From Methanohalophilus euhalobius (lineage in GTDB: Archaea; Halobacteriota; Methanosarcinia; Methanosarcinales; Methanosarcinaceae): DNA of 64,000 bases. The stretch spans positions 1 through 64,000 of the forward strand of contig NZ_OBDR01000002.1 of the NCBI RefSeq assembly GCF_900215215.1, written 5' to 3'. The notes beneath the pieces are model-generated. The model was not told the DNA's origin. It did no database searches and was given only the letters and a program-made list of their open reading frames with translations. The translations under genes were made by a program, and so were the position numbers. Positions 9,301 through 18,286 of the stretch are shown here, in pieces. Each line of letters starts with the position of its first letter. Position 1 is the first letter of the stretch.

Positions 9301-11116
9301 ACACATTTGTAACTGAAAATGATGTGTTATAATCAGACCTTAGAGGGATTGAAATATTTCAAACTTCAAAGTGCAACGGGAAAACAACCCGTGACTGGAG
9401 ACGTTGGTTATAATCAGACCTTAGAGGGATTGAAATACATTCTGGATCGTGAATGTGTCTCCGCCGATATTTGGTTATAATCAGACCTTAGAGGGATTGA
9501 AATTATGTCTGTATTCCTTGTAGATGATCGAGATTCAAGTTATAATCAGACCTTAGAGGGATTGAAATATAACATGAACTATAGAAGTATAGTTCAAGGT
9601 TGGAGTTATAATCAGACCTTAGAGGGATTGAAATTCTCCTCTATCAATTCCATACTTTTCCATAATTTTTTGTTATAATCAGACCTTAGAGGGATTGAAA
9701 TATCTTGGCATGCTTGATTTCATGAGGGTCATATTTCGTTATAATCAGACCTTAGAGGGATTGAAATACTTATAAAACCGTGCAAGTACACGATTTATAT
9801 ACTGTTATAATCAGACCTTAGAGGGATTGAAATTCTGCATAGGAGCCTTGCGCGCCCATTCTTGATTTTGTTATAATCAGACCTTAGAGGGATTGAAATT
9901 TGATGCCATCTTGTCCTGTACCCGTTCCTTTGTCTTCGTTATAATCAGACCTTAGAGGGATTGAAATTTCAGTGTTGCAGCCGAACTTGTTACGGTACCC
10001 AGGTTATAATCAGACCTTAGAGGGATTGAAATCTCTTTGGAAATGCTTTTGGTCTGTTCTCTACAGCAGGTTATAATCAGACCTTAGAGGGATTGAAATG
10101 ATGATGTGATTGAAAATACATGGAATGAAAATGAGTATGATGTTATAATCAGACCTTAGAGGGATTGAAATACACAATATAAAATATGGAATCAGTAGAC
10201 ATCATGTTATAATCAGACCTTAGAGGGATTGAAATTGTTACAACAAAAGGTAATGGTAACACGAGTAACCAAAAGTTATAATCAGACCTTAGAGGGATTG
10301 AAATAAACGAGCGGGTGAACATGAAGAACGTAATCATCTTGACGTTATAATCAGACCTTAGAGGGATTGAAATAAACAGCCATAGATAATAGGAACATTC
10401 TTTCGGTCCCTGTTATAATCAGACCTTAGAGGGATTGAAATTTCATGTACTGATAACGAACTATTTATGACTGGATGTTATAATCAGACCTTAGAGGGAT
10501 TGAAATATCTGCTTGTTGTTGTACGGATCTTTGTGTATCGATCCGTGTTATAATCAGACCTTAGAGGGATTGAAATAAATGCGTAAACGGATCAAAATAT
10601 ATATCACTCGGTGACGATTGCGTTATAATCAGACCTTAGAGGGATTGAAATGCGCTTCTTTGGCGGTGAATTCATCATCATACTTTTGTTATAATCAGAC
10701 CTTAGAGGGATTGAAATTTCGTTCCTATGTTTGTATCTGCTGAATCTGCACCTGTTATAATCAGACCTTAGAGGGATTGAAATTTTCTTATATGTTTTTT
10801 ATATTCTTTTATACTTTCATTGTTATAATCAGACCTTAGAGGGATTGAAATTCAATAATTTGAATTTGTTGTTTTTGTGGTGGCTCAGTTATAATCAGAC
10901 CTTAGAGGGATTGAAATGCAATTATCATGTTTGTATGTTTCGTCTTGAACGGTGTTATAATCAGACCTTAGAGGGATTGAAATTTATATGTATAAAAACA
11001 TCTATAATAGAGTATATAGTTATAATCAGACCTTAGAGGGATTGAAATGATTGAGTGTAATTTCAGTATTTCCGGCAACCTGACTGGTTATAATCAGACC
11101 TTAGAGGGATTGAAAT
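3350..11116 (+). CRISPR. CRISPR array: 117 repeats of 30 bp, 116 spacers
   Basis: The repeat starts GTTATAATCAGACC and ends GAGGGATTGAAAT; I saw no variant copy. I counted 117 repeats by hand, the first at 3350-3379 and the last at 11087-11116. Spacers are mostly 35-38 bases, ranging from 34 to 51; the outliers, at 42, 45 and 51 bases, cluster in the distal quarter. The 3' end ATTGAAAT fixes transcription on the + strand, from the leader next to cas2. The final repeat is intact rather than degenerate. Spacers 30 and 32 are near-copies, and spacers 60 and 68 overlap on opposite strands (see findings). The array separates the adaptation genes from the effector genes. Confidence 0.99.
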
Positions 11117-11188
11117 TATTATTTAGACGCTATTTTAATAAACTAATCAATACAAAGTAAAATTAAACTTTCTGATTTAATATCGGAA

Positions 11189-11240
11189 CTGTATATACAG
11201 TTTTGAAGTAGATTTATAACGATAAAAACATTTATTAATA
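11189..11240 (+). promoter_or_regulatory. Promoter/operator region of the effector operon
   Basis: The 157 bases between the last repeat and cas8 contain a 12-base perfect palindrome, CTGTATATACAG (11189-11200). Two TATA-like stretches follow, GATTTATAAC (11211-11220) and TTTATTAATA (11231-11240). The second is about 34 bases before the cas8 ATG. This suggests that the effector genes have their own start site and do not depend on readthrough of the array. The palindrome could be an operator; no regulator is evident nearby. Confidence 0.45.
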
Positions 11241-11273
11241 TGGCCAGAACTCTAAATATGAGGTCATTAGAAA

Positions 11274-12650
11274 ATGGACGGGTTTGTGGGAGATCCCATC
11301 ATAACTTCCGGCTTACTTGCGATTAAATTGAACACAGGTTTCAGTATTAGCGAATGCCCTGAAGATAAATTGAAGCAGGCAAGTGAACAACTTGTAGAAT
11401 TATATCTAACTCCTGCTTGGTCAAAGGAGTTACAATCTATTTTTCCCAATAGTACTTACATTCAAAGTGCAAAAAATTATGATAAGAAAGGCAAATCGAT
11501 AGAATTCTTGTATGAGCTTATAGAGGGCTTAAATTCTGAAAACAATAATGATGAGTATTGCGTATTTTGCGGCAGTCCTGCACATCAAAGAAATGATGGC
11601 AAGCCATTTGTAAAAACGCAGGTTCCACTAATTGGATCTTCTGATTTTACTAACTTTTTCCCCTCTTTCAAAAATGGCATGGACTTATGTGCAAAATGTG
11701 CTCTTGCTATTCAATTTTCTCCACTTTTGTACTATAAATCAGGAGGCAAACCTTGCTGTATAAGTTGTAATAATCTTCTTGTTTTAGAAAAATTTGGACA
11801 AGAATGTATTGAATACATCACGCAAAAACATGCTGCGGGATCTTTTAATTCAAAAGAAACTTCAGGAATACTCGATGAAGGTTTCAAAAATCCACAGAAT
11901 GCATTATTTAACCTTGCTTATAAATTCATAAATTATGAAAGAGAAGAAGAAGCGATTGATAAAGAAGAAATCGTCCTTTACTTGATGGATAACTATAATC
12001 AAAACCCTGCAGGGGTTTCCATTTACAAACTACCTAATAATGTATTCAGTTTTGTTGCATCAGTTATGCATTCACCCGAATTAAAAGATGTATGGTACTC
12101 TCTTTTATCAAAGCACTATAGGGGTAAAAAAGACAAAAAAAGCGGCTTACCAATATGGAAAACCAACTATAATCAAATTCATGATTATCTTTTGAAAAAC
12201 AGAAGTATTTTAAGATTTTTCAGAGACGATGTCAACAAAAAAACCACTGTTCCGTGGATATTAGTTGAAAATTATATGCAGAGGGTGAAGAATGTGAATC
12301 AGAACCGGATTAATGCAATAAAAGATTATGCTGATAGGATTGCGCAATGTATAACTGAATCTAAGAAAACAAAGCGCATCAATGATTTAATATCTGCAAA
12401 AGACTTTCCAACTTTTAAAAATCAACTACGTATGATTGGAAAAGATTGGCAAACCCTTGGTAAACAAGAGCCTTTGATCACATTTGATGATTATGTCTAT
12501 TCTATCATGCCAGATGATTATTCCAACTGGAGAGATGTTCAAAATCTAATAACTATAAGGCTATATGAAGAATTGCATCCAATCCTTGCAAATACAGATG
12601 AAGAAATGACCGATATAGATGAAGAAAGAGCCGAAGGTGAACAAATATGA
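11274..12650 (+). CDS. cas8: Type I-B Cascade large subunit Cas8 (Cst1, CXXC-CXXC type)
   Basis: Cas8 is the large Cascade subunit that recognises the PAM and recruits Cas3. This 458-residue protein carries Cys96-x2-Cys99 (YCVFCGSPAH), Cys139-x2-Cys142 (LCAKCALAI) and a further CCISC at 161-165. This is the paired CXXC signature of the Cst1 family of Tneap-type I-B systems. Position agrees: it is followed at once by Cst2-like Cas7, Cas5t and Cas3. The stop overlaps the cas7 start (ATGA). Most of the protein outside the zinc-finger region is not conserved enough to annotate by eye. Confidence 0.85.
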   Translation: MDGFVGDPIITSGLLAIKLNTGFSISECPEDKLKQASEQLVELYLTPAWSKELQSIFPNSTYIQSAKNYDKKGKSIEFLYELIEGLNSENNNDEYCVFCGSPAHQRNDGKPFVKTQVPLIGSSDFTNFFPSFKNGMDLCAKCALAIQFSPLLYYKSGGKPCCISCNNLLVLEKFGQECIEYITQKHAAGSFNSKETSGILDEGFKNPQNALFNLAYKFINYEREEEAIDKEEIVLYLMDNYNQNPAGVSIYKLPNNVFSFVASVMHSPELKDVWYSLLSKHYRGKKDKKSGLPIWKTNYNQIHDYLLKNRSILRFFRDDVNKKTTVPWILVENYMQRVKNVNQNRINAIKDYADRIAQCITESKKTKRINDLISAKDFPTFKNQLRMIGKDWQTLGKQEPLITFDDYVYSIMPDDYSNWRDVQNLITIRLYEELHPILANTDEEMTDIDEERAEGEQI

Positions 12651-13672
12651 AAACAGTAATTGGCACATATCTGATAGATGCTCCTTTTTCAGCATTGAAC
12701 AATAAAGGAATAGACTCACGTGGGGGTAACGAAAATGAGGTCTCTACTAAATCTATCTATTCTCCAGAAGGTGTAAGACCATATGTTTCTGGCCAGGCTT
12801 TGAGATATTGGTGGAGAAATGTTCTAGAAGAAAAGTATGGATGGAACTGCTCACCTGTAGAAGTAGTTGGAAAGAACCAGGCAGTCACAAAAGGCAACCC
12901 ACTTGAATATGATGATGACGATATGTTTGGTTATATGAGTGCCAGGAAAGAGGAAGTTCCAGGAAAAAAGAAACTAGAAAATGTGACAGTAACACGTGTA
13001 TCCCCACTAAAATGCTCTCCTTTAATCGGCTATCCCATCAGGCCTACTTCTGATTTTGGAGTACTCTCAAGGAAAACGGAATCAGATCCAATCCTTTTTG
13101 CACACCAGTTCTATAGTAATATACTGAAAGGAATTTTTTCGATTGATCTGGATTCGGTTGGAAAATATACCATGATAAATAAATCCGGGAGTAAAAATCT
13201 ATCTCCAGCTTTGGCTGAAGAATATGACTCCAAGGGATTAAAATCAGGGGAAAATGTCTATGAAGCCCCCTTAGAAATCAAGAAAAAGAGAGTGACTGAT
13301 ACATTAAAAGCAATCAATTACTTGAATGGTGGGGCTATGCAAGCATTGCATCATACTGATGTAACTCCTAAACTTATAATCTTGGCTGCATTAAACGGTG
13401 GAAACAATATTTTCATGAATATAATGCCACACAAAAATTATGAAAACGGCTTGGTAAACATCGATGCTCTTTATGAGGTACTAGATGACTACAAAGATGA
13501 TTTGCTAACAATGGTCTATATTGGAATTTTATCAGGTTTTGAAACTGATAAAGATAAGGAAATATTCCATTTCAAACCTCCTGAAGGCGTACAGGTTGAA
13601 ATAACTACACCTGTCAAAGCAGTTGAAATGTTTACTTCCGAATTAGAAGATAATGTAATAAAAGGCGAATGA
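12647..13672 (+). CDS. cas7: Type I-B Cascade backbone Cas7 (Cst2/DevR)
   Basis: Cas7 forms the helical backbone that covers the crRNA. The 341-residue sequence has the DevR/Cst2 pattern: an N-terminal IGTYLIDAPFSALNNKG strand, then VRPYVSGQALRYWWRN at about residues 43-57 and a central FGVLSRK loop. It also has the LKAINYLNGGAMQALHHTDVTPK helix and a late VEITTPVKAVEMF. It overlaps cas8 and cas5 by four bases on each side, so the three genes are translationally coupled. Confidence 0.9.
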   Translation: MKTVIGTYLIDAPFSALNNKGIDSRGGNENEVSTKSIYSPEGVRPYVSGQALRYWWRNVLEEKYGWNCSPVEVVGKNQAVTKGNPLEYDDDDMFGYMSARKEEVPGKKKLENVTVTRVSPLKCSPLIGYPIRPTSDFGVLSRKTESDPILFAHQFYSNILKGIFSIDLDSVGKYTMINKSGSKNLSPALAEEYDSKGLKSGENVYEAPLEIKKKRVTDTLKAINYLNGGAMQALHHTDVTPKLIILAALNGGNNIFMNIMPHKNYENGLVNIDALYEVLDDYKDDLLTMVYIGILSGFETDKDKEIFHFKPPEGVQVEITTPVKAVEMFTSELEDNVIKGE

Positions 13673-14328
13673 TCATGAAAGCCCTCAGGGTCGAATTAAA
13701 GGCAATGACTGCATCTTTTCGCTATCCGATGTTTGCAGTATCCTACCAGCCAACATACAAAGTGCCTCCTCTCTCAACCATCTACGGCCTTTTATCTGCT
13801 GCAAAAGGAGAAAAGGTGCATGTATGGGACCTTGCCATAGGCTACGATTTTTCCCATGAAGGTGAAGGAGTGGATTTGGAACGTATTCTGGAATATGGTG
13901 GTGAAAAAAAGACAAAACCCGTTTCATATCAGGGAAGTAACATTGTGCAAAGACAGTTTTTGTACAACTGCACATTGAACCTTTATATTTCAGACCTTGA
14001 TTTTAAAAAGTATTTTGAAAAGCCCTATTATACATTATTGCTAGGTAGACAAACAGACCTTGCAATGGTAACTCGAATTGAAGAAATCAATCTTGAAAAA
14101 AAGAATAATGTATCTGTCAAAAACACAATGATACCATTTGACGGCAAAGTTCCAGGACAGATTGTTTCTTTACCATCTGATTTCACAGATGAACCACAAA
14201 GAAAACCCATTGAAGTGCGTCCCTATTGTATTGTTGAATCCGAACAACAGATAGACATTGGGTATTTTGATAGTGAATTAAATAAAGGTGTATGCCTACA
14301 TGAATTCGACAATAAAGGCAAAGAGTAA
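13669..14328 (+). CDS. cas5: Type I-B Cascade subunit Cas5 (Cas5t)
   Basis: Cas5 caps the 5' handle of the crRNA in Cascade. This 219-residue protein shows the RAMP-type start MKALRVELKAMTASFRYPM and the PTYKVPPLSTIYGLLSAAKGE helix typical of Cas5t, with a later YTLLLGRQTDLAMV strand. The first ATG overlaps the cas7 stop; a second ATG at 13675 is preceded by AAGG and gives the cleaner N-terminus. Its end overlaps the cas3 start by about 29 bases. Confidence 0.9.
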   Translation: MIMKALRVELKAMTASFRYPMFAVSYQPTYKVPPLSTIYGLLSAAKGEKVHVWDLAIGYDFSHEGEGVDLERILEYGGEKKTKPVSYQGSNIVQRQFLYNCTLNLYISDLDFKKYFEKPYYTLLLGRQTDLAMVTRIEEINLEKKNNVSVKNTMIPFDGKVPGQIVSLPSDFTDEPQRKPIEVRPYCIVESEQQIDIGYFDSELNKGVCLHEFDNKGKE

Positions 14329-16510
14329 TGGAGAAACACTTGAAGAACATACTTCCAAATGTCTTTCTGTTTTTTCTAATTTAAAAGAAATATACAGTGA
14401 ATTAGATCAATTCACTAAGTATCCTTATTTTTATACTGATATATTCAATGCACTTTTTTTTCATGATTTTGGAAAAGCTGCAAATGGATTTCAAGAAGCA
14501 CTTGAATCAAAAAAAAGCAGATGGAAGTACAGGCATGAGATTCTATCTGTAAATTTTGTGGATTGCCTAAACAATCATGATTTAGATTTCACAAAAGCTA
14601 TGGTTTTGACCCATCACAAGAATATTGATGAACTTTGGGACTATTTTGAAGATGAATATTCTATTGGCAACAATTTTGAATACAAGATGGAAGAAATCAG
14701 AAACAATTTGTCTAGCTTAAACCAACTAATTGCAAAGTACCCCCAATTTTAGACTGACTACTTTGGTTGTAAGAACAAAAACCCAGAAAATCTTACCCTT
14801 GATCCAATCACTGAAATTCCAAAGGATAAAAATGAATGGCAACGCATTTTTCTCAAAATAACAAATAAGGACAATTTTCCTCCTTATCTGGGACTCTTTG
14901 GGAAAGGATTTGTAAATTCATGCGACCATCTTGCTTCAAGTGGAATTGACCATGTGCTTAAACCAATTTCTGATATGTATTCTGTTTATAATTTCGAAAA
15001 ACTTACAGATGTTCAAAATAAATGTTTGAGTACACGAGGCAACTCCATCGTTATATCCCCAACAGGTTCAGGAAAAACAGAAGCTTCCCTCTTTTGGAGC
15101 TCTGCTAATTTAGACAAAAATTCCGGAAATCGCATATTTTACACCTTGCCATATACTGCAAGTATAAATGCAATGTATAATCGACTCTTATATGACTTCT
15201 CTCCATATTACTCTACAAATGGATATGTTTCCTTGTTGCATGGGAAAGCAACTTATTTTCTGTATAAGCAATATGATCAGGAACAATACAAAGAAGTAAA
15301 AAATATTACAAAGAAAATCTATAGTCCATATAAGATAATGACCCCATTTCAGTCCATAAAACACTTCTTCTCCCTCAAAGGCTATGAGATGGGTATTCTT
15401 GAAATGTACCGTGGCCTGTTCATATTTGATGAAATCCATGCATACGATACCAGAACTGCCGGCCTGATTTACTCAATGTGTTCTCATTTAGTTAATGAAA
15501 TGGACGCTAAGGTAATGGTAATGTCAGCAACCCTTCCAGATTTTTTAAAAGATTTATTTCAGGATATGCTGGATGTTGATGAAGCAATAAAGATGAATGA
15601 AGGTGAATCCAACAAATATCTTCGTCATCGATGCAATATACTTGATGGAAATATATTTGACAACATGAGTTTAATCGCTGAACGAATTCAAGCCAATGAG
15701 AAAGTATTGGTTGTTTGTAATACTGTCAAGCAAGCTCAAAATGTGTATAATCATCTTCAAGGTTTTACAAAAAAGTCTGCTCTTCTTCATGGTAAATTTG
15801 TGTTGCGTGACAGAGAATTAATAGAAAAAAATCTACAAAATCTCGATTTGCTGGTAGGGACCCAGGTAATTGAAGTATCTCTAGATATGGATTATGATGT
15901 TTGTTTTACTGAACCAGCTCCAATAGATGCTCTTATACAAAGATTTGGCAGGGTTAATAGAAAAAAGAATAGTGAAGGTTATCCACTAAAAGGTATATGT
16001 GATGTATACATCTTTTCTGAAGGTTCTGAAAGTGACCATTACATATATGACCAAAATTTAGTGAAAAAAACATTGGATTCATTGGCTTCAGTAGATTTAA
16101 TGCATGAAACAATGCTCCATAACATAGTCAATGATGTTTATGGCAATGGTTTCGGGAAAAATCAAAAATTGTTCGACGAAACAAAAGAAAGGTTTAAAGA
16201 AATAATCGATAATATCGCTCCTTTTAAAGGTTCTCATTTCAAGGAGTCTGATTTTTATAATCTATTTAATTCTATAGAGGCCGTTCCATCTAATTTCAAA
16301 TCAGAATACCAAAAATGCATTAATGAAGGAAGAATTTTTGATTCAATGCAATATACCCTTCAATTAACTACCGGACAATATTACAGGTTACTAGGTGAGG
16401 ATAGAGTTGATTATGATGTTGATTGCAGGCAATTATTTATTGACGCCAAATATTTGCGTGTAATGGGTTTGTTGATCGACGAACCATATTTTGAAAATAA
16501 TATTTTGTGA
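14300..16510 (+). CDS. cas3: Cas3 HD nuclease-helicase with in-frame amber codon at residue 151
   Basis: Cas3 nicks and degrades DNA marked by Cascade. Read through TAG 14750-14752, the frame gives 736 residues. HD motifs are His17, His55-Asp56 (FFHDFGKA), Arg78-His79-Glu80, His105-His106 and, after the amber, Asp209 (NSCDHLASSG). Helicase motifs follow: PTGSGKT at about 254-260, FDEIHAYD near 377, SATLP near 408, then QVIEVSLDMDYD and QRFGRVNR. The amber therefore lies inside the HD domain, the frame is identical on both sides, and the 67 codons after it are open and family-like. No ribosome site or good start exists for a separate helicase gene; the GTG at 14954 is mid-domain. In a pyrrolysine-decoding methanogen residue 151 could be pyrrolysine; otherwise this is a nonsense mutant. 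A GTG at 14288 is an alternative start. Confidence 0.85.
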
Positions 16511-16616
16511 TTGATTAATTGCGTTTATCCTGCATATTTTGCAATAAATGGAATTATTGTGATTTTTGAAGTTATATAGACATATTATCGTGTGCCCTGA
16601 ATCTGTAAGAAATAAA

Positions 16617-16885
16617 GGCTCTGTAGAAATCCTCATTTGGAAAATTACTGAAATAGAAGTTGCCCTGTCTATATATTTGAACTTGACCTCTTTGACCTGA
16701 TTTCTGTATTTTTACGACGGTATACCACTAAATTACAGATTTAATGAGAGTTCCAGATTTTCAATCTGGAACAAAACACATTCATCACCAATGTGTTTTT
16801 GCCTATCCAGAATCACATTGGGGACCTTTCATCTAAAAATGATAATTTATTAATGGAAGGTAGAGGGAAGGATTTCTACAGAGCC
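16617..16885. mobile_element. MITE derived from the IS remnant at 23668-24035
   Basis: A 269-base element bounded by perfect 16-base terminal inverted repeats: GGCTCTGTAGAAATCC (16617-16632) and GGATTTCTACAGAGCC (16870-16885). It has no coding capacity. Its reverse complement matches both ends of the decayed IS at 23668-24035, and the piece missing is most of the transposase reading frame, so it is an internal deletion derivative. It carries a 10-bp perfect hairpin, GTTCCAGATT/AATCTGGAAC, at 16750-16772. I could not identify a target duplication with confidence. Confidence 0.8.
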
Positions 16886-16984
16886 CTTTTTCTCATAACT
16901 GATGTCAAGCCTTCCATATAACCACCTTCAATAGCAACATTTGAAAATAAGCTGTACTATACAGGGATACAGTAGGGATAATAA

Positions 16985-18135
16985 AAGAGGATTCAGATTA
17001 ACGTTCCTCTTCCAGAACTTCTATAAAAATTGTTCTTATTATTGTTCCATTTGCCTGTTTCCCAGGCAATTATTCTGAAATATCTGCTTATTTATAGATA
17101 GCTTCCGCTCTCAGGCCATCACCCCTTTTCTTTTTAACGTCCTCATTTGATGCAAATTGAAACAAAACGCCGTAACCATCATTTTTAGATTTACTCTTTT
17201 AACCGTCGTAACCATCACCTTTCCCGCTTTGAATACGCCTTTTGTCACCGCATACACCCTTTCACAGGGCATCCTCTGTACACTAATCCTGTCATTACGC
17301 ATAATCTGTTTGATATTTAGTGGCTTTCCTCTTACCGCTCTTTGCATCGTTGCCGCAAATCCCTTTGCCTCCACTCCAAAATATCCCTTATCCCTATACA
17401 CCACTTCTCCTTTTTTTGACAGATCCACCTGTGAATCATGTACTGATGCCACAGTCGTTTTAAACCTTCGAATCAACTCATTCTCCTTATCAATAATCGT
17501 ATGCAGTTTGTACCCAAAATATGATTTGCCACCTTTTTTTGACCAATTTCCATCCCTGCTTCTTCTTGTTTTTGCCTCATCACCTCTCATTTTCTCCTGA
17601 TTGGCATGTCCAGGTTCTGCAACAATAAAGGTTGCATCCTGAATCATTCCCTTTTTAATTTCCAATCCTCTACAATCAATCTGTCTTTGTAGTTCTCCCC
17701 ATATTTGTTCTTCCAGTCCCAATTTTGCAATCCTCTCCCTGAATGACCATACAGTTGTGTCATCAGGTATTCGCTTTGGAAACCCCAGGAATTTTCTGAA
17801 TGAAATACGATCAATACATTGTCGTTCAAGTTCTGGATCTGAAAGACCATGCCATTGTTGTAATACAAGCATTTTGAACATCATTACAACATCATTTTCA
17901 GGTCGACCACCTTTGTCTGTCCTGTTGATATACATTGATTCCAGTATGGGACGAAATGGTTTCCAGTCGATTAGCTTGTCTATTTCAGATAGTTTGTCAC
18001 CAGCAGCTATCAAACGGTCATATTCCTGTTTCAGGGTGAAATTAATGAAAGTACTCATATAACTAAATTTATCTTGATTAGATATAAATATTGTTGTTTA
18101 GTTTGGGTGAGAAGAGGAGTTAATCAGAAATCTCT
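16985..18135 (-). mobile_element. IS5-type insertion sequence, about 1.15 kb
   Basis: The element encloses an intact transposase gene. Its ends are imperfect inverted repeats: AGAGGATTCAGATTAACG from about 16986 on the left, and GAGTTAATCAGAAATCTCT ending at about 18135 on the right. When one is reversed, roughly 20 of 28 positions agree over the outer ends. Length and gene size are those of the IS5 superfamily. It sits 100 bases from the MITE, which has unrelated ends, so two different mobile families inserted side by side downstream of cas3. Confidence 0.75.
17111..18058 (-). CDS. IS5-family DDE transposase
   Basis: An intact 315-residue transposase. The N-terminal helix-rich region (FRPILESMYINRTDKGGRPENDVVMMFKMLVLQQWHGLSD) is the DUF772-type domain of IS5 elements. 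Candidate catalytic residues are Asp141 (MIQDATFI), Asp223 (YRDKGYFG) and Glu266 (CERVYAV). The basic KTRRSRDGNWSKKGGKSYFGYKLH segment between them is typical. The frame is undamaged, so the element may be active. Confidence 0.9.
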   Translation of the reverse strand: MSTFINFTLKQEYDRLIAAGDKLSEIDKLIDWKPFRPILESMYINRTDKGGRPENDVVMMFKMLVLQQWHGLSDPELERQCIDRISFRKFLGFPKRIPDDTTVWSFRERIAKLGLEEQIWGELQRQIDCRGLEIKKGMIQDATFIVAEPGHANQEKMRGDEAKTRRSRDGNWSKKGGKSYFGYKLHTIIDKENELIRRFKTTVASVHDSQVDLSKKGEVVYRDKGYFGVEAKGFAATMQRAVRGKPLNIKQIMRNDRISVQRMPCERVYAVTKGVFKAGKVMVTTVKRVNLKMMVTAFCFNLHQMRTLKRKGVMA

Positions 18136-18286
18136 ATAGAATAACATGTGTAACCCATTTGGGTAACATAGATTGGAAAAAGAAACTGGTCTTGAGGCAA
18201 TTAATATAAAAATGGATTATCAAGGACGTATTGAAACAGAAATCCCAACAATATGTCCAAAAGACTAATATACAACACAATATCAA

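Noticed and set aside
3776-11036. Short open frames across the array, such as 3776-3964, 5979-6185, 10149-10337 and 10845-11036, whose translations repeat YNQTLEGLK or ISIPLRSDYN
   Set aside because: They are translations of the CRISPR repeat itself and have no independent coding evidence.
14288-14953. Treating the HD part and the helicase part of Cas3 as two separate genes
   Set aside because: Both lie in one frame, the last HD motif is downstream of the TAG, and the only start for the helicase part (GTG 14954) is inside the domain with no ribosome site.
17157-17600. Open frame on the + strand opposite the IS5 transposase
   Set aside because: It is the antisense shadow of an intact transposase with clear motifs and has no family resemblance.
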